A DNA stretch of 64,000 nucleotides, taken from positions 434,001 to 498,000 of the forward strand of contig CAJZBQ010000044.1 of assembly GCA_914767885.1 (NCBI GenBank), given 5' to 3'. Numbering within the stretch: position 1 is the stretch's first letter; each line of letters starts with the position of its first letter. Source of the stretch: Blepharisma stoltei (Eukaryota; Ciliophora; Heterotrichea; Heterotrichida; Blepharismidae). Shown here piece by piece: positions 42,650 to 52,144 of the stretch. A program made the position numbers and the translations under genes. The notes under the pieces are model-generated. The model saw only the letters and a list, made by a program, of their open reading frames with translations. It made no database searches and was not told the origin of the DNA.

Positions 42650-44006
42650 ATAAAATTAATTTCGATATTAAGTTTAATAGAAAAATTTTTAAAAAAATTT
42701 ATTCGATAGTTACACGAAAAATTATATATTTATTTCATAATTAATTCTGAAAAGCTTGATGCAACTGGTCGTTGTAAATCTTTACTCTTACGCTTTAAAG
42801 CGAAGCAAATATCAATAAATTTTCCATATTTTGTTAAATTAAAAAAATTTGGACATATTTTTTAATCCTTATGAGTATCAATACTGCGTTTAAATCAAAT
42901 ATTAAAACTGTTCAAACTTTTAATAGACATAATATATCGAAAAAATAAGATTTTATGATCCAATTTCTGGATAACTTGAAATTGATGAAAAATTTATCAA
43001 ATCTTATAACACAAGTATTTAAGAGAAAATATTGGATACATCAGCCATGAGCCAATCTTTTTAAAGAAGTAAATTTATAACCGAAAATTGGAAAAGAAGA
43101 ATAAAAGAAGAAGTGATTGAAGCTATGAATAAATCCCAAGCATCGGAAATTATTGAAAAATATGGATTGCATAGTGATGCTGGGCTAAGATGTCATATGC
43201 TAAGTGGAAGTGAAAAACAAAATGAGTTGCTATTGCAAGAGCATTGGCAAAAAACCCAAAAACTTAGTGCTAGATAATTCTACAAGCACTCTGGATTCTG
43301 TAACAGAAACAATGTGCTAAAAGTATTGAAAATGAAAGAATTACTATCATATCAATAGTCCCGTCTAAGAACAATTCGATTTTGTGACTTAATAATTGTT
43401 TTGGATAAAGTATAAGTAATAGAAAAGTAATTCATCAAAAATTGGCTTTCAAATCATCATTTAATCTAATTTTAACTAGCTTCTAGTTAACCCTTTCGGC
43501 AGTGTCGCGAGAGAGGCTTGTTTTCTCCGTCTTTTCGCTACTCTCAAAATCATCATATCGGGCTTTGAACCCCTTTAAGCCATTTGGGAACCCAAGAGCA
43601 GTGGCTTGGCGTTTTGACTCACTCTATCCGACTTTCCTCCAGCGCCTATTCTGCCTAAGGCTCCTGCCTCTTATATAATCTGTGGAATGAGATAAAGCCC
43701 GATGCACAAGGAGACGAAGTATAAATTCCACACTATTTTATCCTCTTTTACAGAAGTCCATGTGCAAAAACTTAACCCTACAATAATAAATTTTAGTGAG
43801 GGAAAAGGAATTTGTAGAGCGAATTGCCTTTTCACGTGAAGCCATTTTATCATTATATAAATGATTTCAAATCATAACTAACTATAGCTTAAAAAATTAA
43901 TATTTGTTTGGTGATTTACCTATATTTTCAATACATTGATAAAACTTTTTTGATGACGCAATAACCGATATTTAAATTAATTTAAATTATAATTTAACAT
44001 AATTGC
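42650..44006. other. Gene-poor region with small open frames and a GC-rich patch
   Basis: At 43047-43277 (+) a short frame reads as coding (TENWKRRIKEEVIEAMNKSQ) but has one in-frame TAA near its start; the part from the internal ATG gives about 50 residues. At 43491-43680 is a GC-rich patch reminiscent of the SINE-like insertions, without a duplication I could find. At 43671-43853 (-) a 60-residue hydrophobic frame may be a membrane-protein fragment. None is supported well enough to call as a gene. Confidence 0.3.
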
Positions 44007-45281
44007 ATGGGTGACCTCGATACAAAGCGAACTGAATCAAACGATTCAGACACAGAATTTTGGAATGAGCTTGATAAGGTATTCACTAAACAGAAGCCGA
44101 TCCTGCCCGAAAATAATCTTGTTAATTTCGCTCAAAAATTATTTTCCCATATATCTCCACCCCCAAAAGTTCAAGAAATTGCCCAAAAGCCAAGTGAGCC
44201 GAAGCTGGAAACTGAAAAAACAGCTATAAATCACCCTGAAAAATCCGATTGGTCTACACATCAATTTAAAGAAAAAATCACACGAATTCGACAAGCAAAA
44301 GACGAAGAGTTAACAGCGCACTCTATTATGATCAGAAATAAAACGAAAAAAGAATACAAAGATATGTTCAAAGAGTTAGAAATTAAATACAACCAAGACA
44401 TTGGGACTTTATTGCAGGAACATGAAGAGCTGAAAATGGTGATTTTTTCAAAAGAGAAAATCATTGGGCAGTTGTCTTCTATGCTAATTGATTTTCAGAT
44501 GTTTTTTACTGAACAAAGATATGAATCTGCCTATAATGGAAACGAATCCCCGAGATCTCCAAAAGGAAAAGCACAAATGCAGCTTTTGGATGAAATAAAA
44601 AACTTAAATAATCAAGTAGGTCATCTGAAAGAAATCTGCTACTTATATAAAGAAGACACAACTAAAGCAATTGAAAGAGCAAAAAAGGCTGAGGAAGAAA
44701 GAGAAAAATCGAAAATATTGTATGAAAAAGAAATTGCGAATTTAAAAAATATGTTAGAAACGAAAGAAAAAGAATGGAACGATTGCAAAACATCTATGGA
44801 GACCGAGTAAATTATAGTTAGATTCCAAAAATACAAAGCTAATATCCAAAAAGAGCTTGAATTAAGAGAACTGATCGATGAAAGAGCAAAAAATCATATA
44901 AAGTCTTTACAAGAAGAGCTAAAAAATGCCAAAATTGTAATGCAAAATCCACGACTTCGGTCAAGAATAAGAGACAGACTGAGTGAATATATGACAGATC
45001 ATGAGAAATCCTTAAATGAAGCGTCAAGACCTCCATCGATTCCTCCTTCAAACCCTCCATCACAAAGTTACCGAACAAGAAAAATTCATTCTTCGTATAA
45101 AAGTTCAACCCCTTCCAATCAAATGACATCATTTGATCTTTCTACGTCATTTGAAGACGAAACACTATCAACAAAAGGAATTTTTGCGAGAAAAGTAGAA
45201 TTTCCTTTGCACGCCCCCTTGTTTAGAAGAAAAATTGCTTCTTCTGGTTGCAGTAAATCACCGATCCCTTCGTTATTGTAA
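44007..45281 (+). CDS. Hypothetical coiled-coil protein
   Basis: 419 residues after removing the 15-nt intron gtaaattatagttag (44807-44821). The N-terminal 110 residues are acidic and Pro-containing. A long coiled coil covers about residues 85-310 (ITRIRQAKDEELTAHS, ERAKKAEEEREKSKILYEKE, IQKELELRELIDERAK). The tail is Ser/Pro/Arg-rich (SRPPSIPPSNPPSQSY) and probably a phosphorylated linker or SH3-type ligand. No family recognised; length and plan are typical of ciliate centrosomal or cytoskeletal proteins, but that is only a guess. It converges on the phosphodiesterase gene with 143 bp between stops. Confidence 0.75.
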
Positions 45282-45424
45282 ATTTTTGATAATTAATAAA
45301 TATATTTAAAATTTAATATTATCGAACTTAACTATGATGATTGAAAAATAAACCGTATTTTTGTTATTTTCATAAAAATCATTAACTTTTTTTTAATTAA
45401 TGGAAATTTGGAATTAAGCTATAA

Positions 45425-47083
45425 TTAATACAATTTTTTCTTCAGCAGAGGAGGTGGAGAGTCATCTAATACATACTCCGGCTTGCCTTCAGCATGTCTT
45501 TGTGCTTCTTCTTCCCAATAGGCTAAATTATTGAATATATTGTTTGTACAAACTTTAATCTCCAGCTCATCTTGATCTTGCCCTTCATTATTATTAATCA
45601 CAAATTCTTCATAACACTCAAATAATGGTTTTGCTAGAAAATTCAAAAATCCCATCTGCGATCTTGACACTACAATATTATTTCTATCGCACAGAGGTGT
45701 CACACTCATTCCCTTCTGTCTTTCTGTGTCTCCTTGTCTGAAAAACTCTTTCGTAATAAGCCCTGACCATATTTTATGCAATTCTAGCGTTTTCGATCCA
45801 TGTCCGATATCTGCACATTTCAATGTAGTTTGCAAAGCTAGAATTCTGAATTTTTCATCTTCATATTTTGCACCATTTTTCACACAAGTTTTGAATTCAT
45901 TGAGAACGTCGTAATGTCTCTGTAAATCAGTGGCAAGGATAGACATGATGACGACTTTTCTGAATCTTAGATAGTCAGCTCTTGATAGTTTACTGATAAT
46001 ATTGCAATCATCTCTTCTTAAAATTTTGAAGGTTGCACAGCTGTGCATATTTTCCAAAACACTTTGGTCGTTATATTTTAAAGCTAGCTTATCATCTTTT
46101 GCAACTAGAAATGCATTGTTGAATCCTGGATGGCCAATATCATGGCATAATGCTGCGACAATTAAAGAAAATACATCAATTGATAGCAAATTTCCACATC
46201 TTCCTACACCTTCTCTGATTAGGAATACAGTTGAAGCTGTAACATCAGCAGAATGCAAAGAGTTATGATAATAATTTGTAGCGTTGTAAGATCTCTCCAC
46301 GTTTGTAAGAAATCTCAATAAATTTTCACTGTCAATGTGAAACTCTTCAGTTAAACCTAATGTCTCAAAAACATAAAATCCAACTTCAAAAGCTGGCTTA
46401 TCAGTTAGTTCTAGCAGCCCAAGGGTATCGAAATCCCAAGTTCCTATTGTTTCTAAGTGGCCGCCTAAATCTTCATTCTCTTCGACTGTGCTCCTCATAA
46501 CACTCATTTTTGATAAAGCAATGCTAGGCTTTGTGCTAGCTCTCTGGGTCTCAAATATTTTTTCTGATTTTTCCCCTGTATTTGAGAATGCTTGTGTATA
46601 CCTTCGTTTTGCTTCAATACTTACATTAGCAATATCATTTTCTTCTTTTGGCTTTGCCTGAGGCCATAAAGCTGTCTCAGTAGTGACTAAGTTGTAGATG
46701 ATATCTTTGATTTCTTCAGAAGAAAGCCAAAATCTCGCATCTAAAGGCTCATTTCCTTCAGTGTTATTAAATCTATCCCGGTTAACAAATTTTATGTCAG
46801 GATCGATTTCTTTTTTTGCTTCTAAATTATCTAATTCCATAGAATCTTGCCTCGATATTGACTTGCTCCCATTGCTTTCCTGCATCAATTTCAATTTCTT
46901 TACTATTCTTCTTATCCTCATTGAAAGATTTGGTTTATTGTTATCTCGTTCTTTTGAAGCTGCAAGTTCAACTTGCAGCTCTTCCAGCTTTGTATGGAGT
47001 TCAGACTTATTGTAACTATGATAAGTTTGGCATGAAGTGTGAATAGCAACTAAAACTATCAGAATTGATAGTTCAACTTGCAT
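45425..47083 (-). CDS. Class I 3',5'-cyclic nucleotide phosphodiesterase
   Basis: A frame of 552 residues. The catalytic domain occupies about residues 230-520: YYHNSLHSADVTAS with the first His, ALCHDIGHPGFNNAFL (the HD motif that binds zinc and magnesium), LKCADIGHGSK with the late Asp, and RSQMGFLNF with the invariant Gln that holds the purine. It should hydrolyse cAMP or cGMP to 5'-nucleotides. The N-terminus begins with a membrane helix (LSILIVLVAIHTSC) and a coiled coil. The gene probably starts further upstream: a hydrophobic frame at 47408-47677 lies just beyond a MITE (47106-47399), as expected for the multi-helix membrane phosphodiesterases of ciliates, but the frames do not join cleanly. 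Confidence 0.88.
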   Translation of the reverse strand: MQVELSILIVLVAIHTSCQTYHSYNKSELHTKLEELQVELAASKERDNNKPNLSMRIRRIVKKLKLMQESNGSKSISRQDSMELDNLEAKKEIDPDIKFVNRDRFNNTEGNEPLDARFWLSSEEIKDIIYNLVTTETALWPQAKPKEENDIANVSIEAKRRYTQAFSNTGEKSEKIFETQRASTKPSIALSKMSVMRSTVEENEDLGGHLETIGTWDFDTLGLLELTDKPAFEVGFYVFETLGLTEEFHIDSENLLRFLTNVERSYNATNYYHNSLHSADVTASTVFLIREGVGRCGNLLSIDVFSLIVAALCHDIGHPGFNNAFLVAKDDKLALKYNDQSVLENMHSCATFKILRRDDCNIISKLSRADYLRFRKVVIMSILATDLQRHYDVLNEFKTCVKNGAKYEDEKFRILALQTTLKCADIGHGSKTLELHKIWSGLITKEFFRQGDTERQKGMSVTPLCDRNNIVVSRSQMGFLNFLAKPLFECYEEFVINNNEGQDQDELEIKVCTNNIFNNLAYWEEEAQRHAEGKPEYVLDDSPPPLLKKKLY

Positions 47084-47105
47084 CCGATTACTTGTAGTTT
47101 TTTAA

Positions 47106-47399
47106 CTCCCCCTCCTTGAGTGAACAAAAAAATTTTGTTCACTCAAGGAGGGGGGTTTAATTTCTTTTTTTTTATATATAAATTTTTTTTCGAAATTTAA
47201 AAAATCTCACTTCTATAAAAATTGGAAAGCAAATATTAATTTAATTTGTAAAATTTATGTTTTAAAAAAGCAATTTGTTTAAAATTAAACAGAATTAGCT
47301 CGAGATTTCATATAATAATTATCACTTATATATCAACATTTTTTTCCATAAAAAAATTTTCTATTAAAAAAATTTTTGTTCACTCACAGAGAGGAGAGT
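47106..47399. mobile_element. MITE-like element, family A, at the 5' side of the phosphodiesterase gene
   Basis: About 295 bp flanked by TAA. The left end is a hairpin of two inverted copies (CTCCCCCTCCTTGAGTGAAC and its inverse, 47106-47156). The right end is GTTCACTCACAGAGAGGAGAG. The interior keeps the aattagctcgagatttcat block. Confidence 0.85.
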
Positions 47400-47407
47400 A
47401 AGAGAAA

Positions 47408-47677
47408 TCATAAAGTTAGCTTGATAATAATGTTTTTGGGCTCAGATTCTTCAATTGGAAAAAGAAAAGTCGATAGAATGAGCCCAATTTCGAAAATGGT
47501 AGGATCTGAGGTAGTAAAATAGAAGATAGAATAAGTTATTAGATTTTCAGGTACTGGAAATTTGAAACATGACAGAGATAGCAGGATTATAGCTTTGGAT
47601 AGTGATAGCAAATCAAATTTTGATAGAAAAATTATAGAGCCTAACACTTGGTATATGCTAGCTTTGCTTCTGATCAT
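47408..47677 (-). CDS. Probable N-terminal membrane region of the phosphodiesterase
   Basis: ATG at 47677, about 90 codons, with three or four hydrophobic stretches (YQVLGSIIFLSKFDLLS, AIILLSLSCFKF, IGLILSTFLFPIEE) and a TGA Trp at the end. Its position directly upstream of the phosphodiesterase frame, with only a removable MITE between, suggests it is the start of the same gene. After excision the frame is off by one base and meets TAA, so either an indel, an unseen IES or a separate gene must be invoked. Confidence 0.45.
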   Translation of the reverse strand: MIRSKASIYQVLGSIIFLSKFDLLSLSKAIILLSLSCFKFPVPENLITYSIFYFTTSDPTIFEIGLILSTFLFPIEESEPKNIIIKLTL

Positions 47678-47697
47678 TTTATTAAAGATATTACTTA

Positions 47698-47842
47698 TTC
47701 CCTCCCTCGTGAGCTAACGAAAAAAATTATGCTAGCTCACTGAGGGGGGTTAATTTTATTATGTTTAAAAATTTATATATAAATTATTTATAAAAATAGG
47801 GATTTTTTCCAATGGGTTTGTTTGCTCACGGAGGGGGAGTTA
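47698..47842. mobile_element. Short MITE, family A (about 145 bp)
   Basis: TTA on both sides. The left end is a hairpin (TTCCCTCCCTCGTGAGCTAA and the inverse TAGCTCACTGAGGGGGG) and the right end is GTTTGCTCACGGAGGGGGAG. It is the smallest family A copy here; most of the interior is deleted. Confidence 0.75.
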
Positions 47843-48403
47843 GAAATTCATAAATAAATATAAATTTATATAGCATGAAATTAAACCCGCATTAAATATA
47901 AATCATAAATTTGTTAGATAATATACTCCAGAACTTAAATTTGAGCCAAATAAGCTATTTTTGAAATTAAATTTTCAATTGATAAATTTAATCGAATTTC
48001 ATATTTATAAGTAATCTTGAAAATTAAATTTTGGATGCCGGCTCATTTATTTCTAGAAAACATTTATTTAAATTTATTGAAATTATAATTCCAGAGGAGT
48101 TTTTTTTTGTTGATCAAAAATATATAATATTCTTATGTCTTATATTGAGACCTTATTGATACATAGATAACTTAGATATTTTCCATCCACTTAATAATAA
48201 TTTTATTTAATAGCATTAATTTACATAATTTACAATTGCATAGCAATATATTTAAGAATAGTTTTGTTTTATTTTGCTGACTCTTTTCGGTCTTTTTTTA
48301 TTTGTCTTTAAACAATTCGAATCTTTCATAATTTATATTAAAGGTACCAAGGTTGGTTTAATTTATCGAACTTAGATGTAATGCATTTTTAACAATATAA
48401 AGT
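47843..48403. other. Intergenic AT-rich region
   Basis: 560 bp between divergent genes; nothing beyond promoter-like AT-rich DNA is visible. Confidence 0.4.
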
Positions 48404-48958
48404 ATGGAAAGAGAAGAATGGTAATATTAATTTAGTGATTACAACTATAAATTAATTCTGCTTGGAGATTTTGGAGTTGGAAAAACCACTTTTTTTGAAA
48501 AATATTCCCATAAAACATCACCAAGGTCCTATAGTGATTCTTTTATTGTATTGTTTATTTAGAATTATAAAATAATAGAGCACTGCGATATCAAAATAAA
48601 AATTCAACTCTGGGATACAAGCTCAATAGAAAGATTTCGAAAAATATTGCCAGGTTCACACTATAGGAACGCAGATGGTGCTTTAATATTTTATGACATA
48701 AGTAATAGAAAATCTTATGAAAGAGTTATCAATTGGTGAAATGATCTTTCAGTCAATACTCCGCTTGCTTTACCTTGTATATTGATAGGGAATAAATGTG
48801 ATTTAAGAAATAATCGAGAAGTTTCTTATGAAGATGGGTCAAAATTAGCTCAAAGATTAGGAATTTTCTTTATGGAAATGTCAGCGATTATGAGATTGAA
48901 TGTGAACAAAGCATCATCAGTTTTAATTTCATATATCAAGCAACGTATTGACCTTTAA
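48404..48958 (+). CDS. Divergent Rab-like GTPase
   Basis: 174 residues after two 15-nt introns: gtaatattaatttag (48421-48435) and gtattgtttatttag (48548-48562), at positions matching those of the Rab gene at 31297. The P-loop is GDFGVGKTTFF and the NKxD motif is GNKCDLRN. Switch I has lost its usual Thr-Ile-Gly (reads YSDSFINYKI) and switch II is WDTSSIERF: the Ala-Gly-Gln that positions the hydrolytic water is replaced. GTP binding looks possible but hydrolysis should be slow or absent. The C-terminus IKQRIDL has no prenylation Cys. It is a candidate pseudo-GTPase from the same expansion as the other two copies. Confidence 0.8.
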
Positions 48959-50087
48959 TATGCTAAAGCGATTTTGATGTATGGAGACTTGATATTTTCA
49001 ACTTTTATGTGTCAAATGCTTTCCCAACGATAATAGAGATTATACTTTATTAATACTTAATATTATTTTTCGTGAGCATATGCATAATAATTAAATCAAA
49101 ATAAAGGCAAATCAAGGTTATAAAGTAGATTTATAATTTAAACAGCTCATCCTTAGTTCGATTTATTTTAGATATTGATAATTTAAATTAGAATAAATTT
49201 TAAAAATCATTTCATTAGATCCTCAAAAGCTGAGCAACGCTCAGAAAAACTGAAACCTATGAATACTTAGATAGACATAGTTTGCGGAGCTAATCACTCT
49301 ATTAATCTATTCTTATTTATTGTAATTTTGATGAATTTTTCTTAAAATATATAGATCACATTGGTATAGAAATTCCCACCGCTCTTACTAAAAACATTTT
49401 ATAAGTTGGAACTGATGAAAATCTCAATATAAATAACTGATAATAGCCATATATTATTGAACATTATATTTCTTGATTTTAAGATGACTCAATTTTCCTT
49501 TTTGAAACCGAATTTGGTATTGAAGAAGACTTGAATAGTTTTTATTCTAAACCATATTTGATGCCAAAAATTGTTAGTTTGCACATTTTCTTAGGTACTA
49601 TCTTATGCAATATTTTCAATTCAAAATTCATTTATTTAAATAACACATCTTAAATATGAAAGATAATATATGAATTCTAAATCTCACCATTTTCAATATG
49701 GATTGCTAATGAAACGACTATAAAAATGCAAATTTAGCATTATTGGGAGAAATATCTTTCATAATTTTTATTTAACAAATTAACATTTGGATTATATTTA
49801 TAGCTTGACTGACATTTAAGTTAAGAATATAATTCCTTTAGAAATTTCATATTGTATAATAGGAAAATTAAAATAATATAAATCATTACTTCTATAGCTA
49901 TATCATACTGCTTTAATCTCTCTTCCTAATGAAATTCTGATACAAATTTCTTCATTTTAATTTCTAATAAGAAGCTCTCTAATATTATTTGGCAATCAGA
50001 CACATAAATATCGAGTGAATTATTATGGTTTCAGCTTAAATGCATTAAATTTTCATCTTTGCTTGCAAGAACTGCTTTTCAATAAAT
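48959..50087. other. Intergenic AT-rich region
   Basis: 1.1 kb. Some short stretches have coding-like composition (around 49400-49570) but no frame is sustained on either strand. It could hide a decayed gene or IES-rich DNA. Confidence 0.35.
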
Positions 50088-50807
50088 ATGTGTTTGATCA
50101 CACAGAGCCCTGAGCTTTGCCAACATCCAGAGTGCCTTTTTTTTTATTCAGCCTTTGCCCAAGGTTTGTTCTCCTTTATTCAATCCTCATCATTTGAGCA
50201 TGCCTACTCAATCATTGACAATCAAAATACGATGCTGCGAATGATAATTAACAAGAATTTAGAGACTGAAATTCTTCTTAATCAGGTTTACGTGGAGGCC
50301 CAACAACTAGCTGTATTCTTGTCCAATCCCCGGCACTCTGAAATTGTAGTCGAGCAATCATATGATTCAAGTGAGGTCTTTAGATTATTAAGATCACGCA
50401 GCAATTTCCAATATTCACTGCATTTGGAATCAACACTGCCATCAGTGCTTTTCAAAGAACGAAGATTTACATTAGAAGTCTCTCTAAGGAATGTTTCCAA
50501 CGAAATAGTATTTTTAAGCAGCCATACCCGGTTCAGAGTACTACTCTTCACGTCTGACGAGGAGCCAAGACTACTCAAATGCAATATCAGCGGGAAAAAA
50601 ATCCTTCGAGGTACGACAGAAGCAGAAATAAGTGAGACGGGAATTGTCAAGTTTGAAAATATGGTCATTAATGAAGTAAGTAGCCACTACACAAATGAAG
50701 TGTTTTTATTAGTAGTGATATGTCTAAGCAGTAGCGACATCAAGCCTCTTGTAATTACTGATGTAAATGTAAAAGCTAGAACAATGCAGAAGAAAAATCA
50801 AAAGTAA
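50088..50807 (+). CDS. Hypothetical protein with a beta-sandwich-like C-terminal half
   Basis: A 239-residue frame without interruptions. The N-terminal third is helical (PELCQHPECLFFYSAFAQGL, a Cys/His-containing opening, then YSIIDNQNTMLRMIINKNL). The C-terminal part has repeated beta-strand character (RRFTLEVSLRNVSNEIVFL, TRFRVLLFTSDEEPRLLKCN, GIVKFENMVINEVSSHY). I recall similar arrangements in uncharacterised ciliate proteins but cannot name a family. Role unknown. Stop TAA at 50805. Confidence 0.65.
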   Translation: MCLITQSPELCQHPECLFFYSAFAQGLFSFIQSSSFEHAYSIIDNQNTMLRMIINKNLETEILLNQVYVEAQQLAVFLSNPRHSEIVVEQSYDSSEVFRLLRSRSNFQYSLHLESTLPSVLFKERRFTLEVSLRNVSNEIVFLSSHTRFRVLLFTSDEEPRLLKCNISGKKILRGTTEAEISETGIVKFENMVINEVSSHYTNEVFLLVVICLSSSDIKPLVITDVNVKARTMQKKNQK

Positions 50808-51116
50808 GAAGGATGTATGCTATGAAATACATATTACTACTTAATATAATTTTTATAAATAAATTCTTAATAGCTCTTCTTGCCAAATTTTAAAAATATC
50901 TGGCTAGAAAATTTGTTTCAAGCGCCTTTTGATATAAATATTAATTACTGATTCTCATCGAATTAATAGGCACAATGAAAAATGTAATTTTTTTATCTGA
51001 TAAGTATATATATCTATAGATAGAAATTTTAAATTTAATCATATAACACAGATTTGGTTCTGATTAGCATCACTAAGCATATTGCCATTTTCATTTCCTA
51101 TAAGTCCACACACTTA
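50808..51116. other. Intergenic gap
   Basis: 309 bp of AT-rich DNA between two plus-strand genes, with no recognisable element. Confidence 0.4.
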
Positions 51117-52046
51117 ATGTTGCAGAACTCGAGAAAGCCTAAACCTGGCTGGAGACAACTAAACTTCAAATATATGATGTGTGTCCCGACAGCAAAATGT
51201 GCAGCAATTCTCTTTATCATCCTCTTTGCAATATCTTTGATTTTTGGTTCTGTTCTTCTCTCTACATCATACAGCATAGTAGAATACAGCAAAAGGTACG
51301 ACGATATTTGCCATAATAATGAGGATTGTACAATAGAAATTAGTATATCAGATTCAATGACTTCTCCGGTATTTCTTTACTATGAGCTGCACAATTATTA
51401 TCAAAACCATAGAAAGTACGTGAAGTCATCATGCCAGCTGCAGCTGGCAGGAGAAAAAGTAAGTGAAGATGATTGCTCAATGTGTGAACCGCTTACAAAG
51501 GTAAAAGACTATGATTATCCTTTGTATAATTTGAATGGGCAGCAATTAAATAAAACTCAGCTTGCCAACCCATGCGGATTAATAGCTGCAAGTTTATTTA
51601 ATGACACCTTTGCAATAAAAAAAGACAGTGAAATCATTGATATTGACTCAGGCGATATCGCTTGGTTTACAGACAACACCAATAAGTATAAAAACAGAAA
51701 AGACTATAAAGAAGTACAGTTTTTAGATGTAGAGAAGCAGCATTTTAAAGTCTGAATGAGAACTGCAGCAACTTCTACGTTCAGAAAATTATATGGGAAA
51801 ATCAATAAGGATCTAAAGCACACTTATAATGTCACCATTCACAATTTGGTAGACGTAAGTGAATTTGATGGAGAAAAGTGGATCATTTTGAGCACTGTTT
51901 CTACTTTTGGAGGGAAAAATTTAGTATTAGGATGGAGTTTTATATCAGTTGCTGTGGTGAGTCTTATATGAGCAATTGTGTTTATCTGGCTTGGAAAGAA
52001 TTTAAAGCCAGTTTCAATTGAAGATAGATTTAAAAAGCTAGAATAG
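51117..52046 (+). CDS. CDC50/LEM3-family flippase subunit
   Basis: A 309-residue protein with two membrane helices: CAAILFIILFAISLIFGSVL near the N-terminus and an LGWSFISVAVVSLIWAIVFI helix near the C-terminus. The large lumenal domain between them carries the family's conserved features: a Cys pair (CHNNEDC), the LYYELHNYYQNHRKYVKS motif, NPCGLIAASLFNDTF and WMRTAATSTFRKLYG. CDC50 proteins pair with P4-ATPases and are needed for their exit from the ER and for lipid flipping. TGA Trp codons at the WMRTA motif and in the last helix bridge the frames. The ATG at 51117 gives MLQNSRKPKPGWRQL, the usual short cytosolic start. Confidence 0.92.
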
Positions 52047-52144
52047 TGTAGTATAATTATTTTCAAACAAATAATTTCGCTGTAGATTTAAACAATAATT
52101 TTATGGACTTAATATACATTATCTCGATTCATACCATAATTTAA

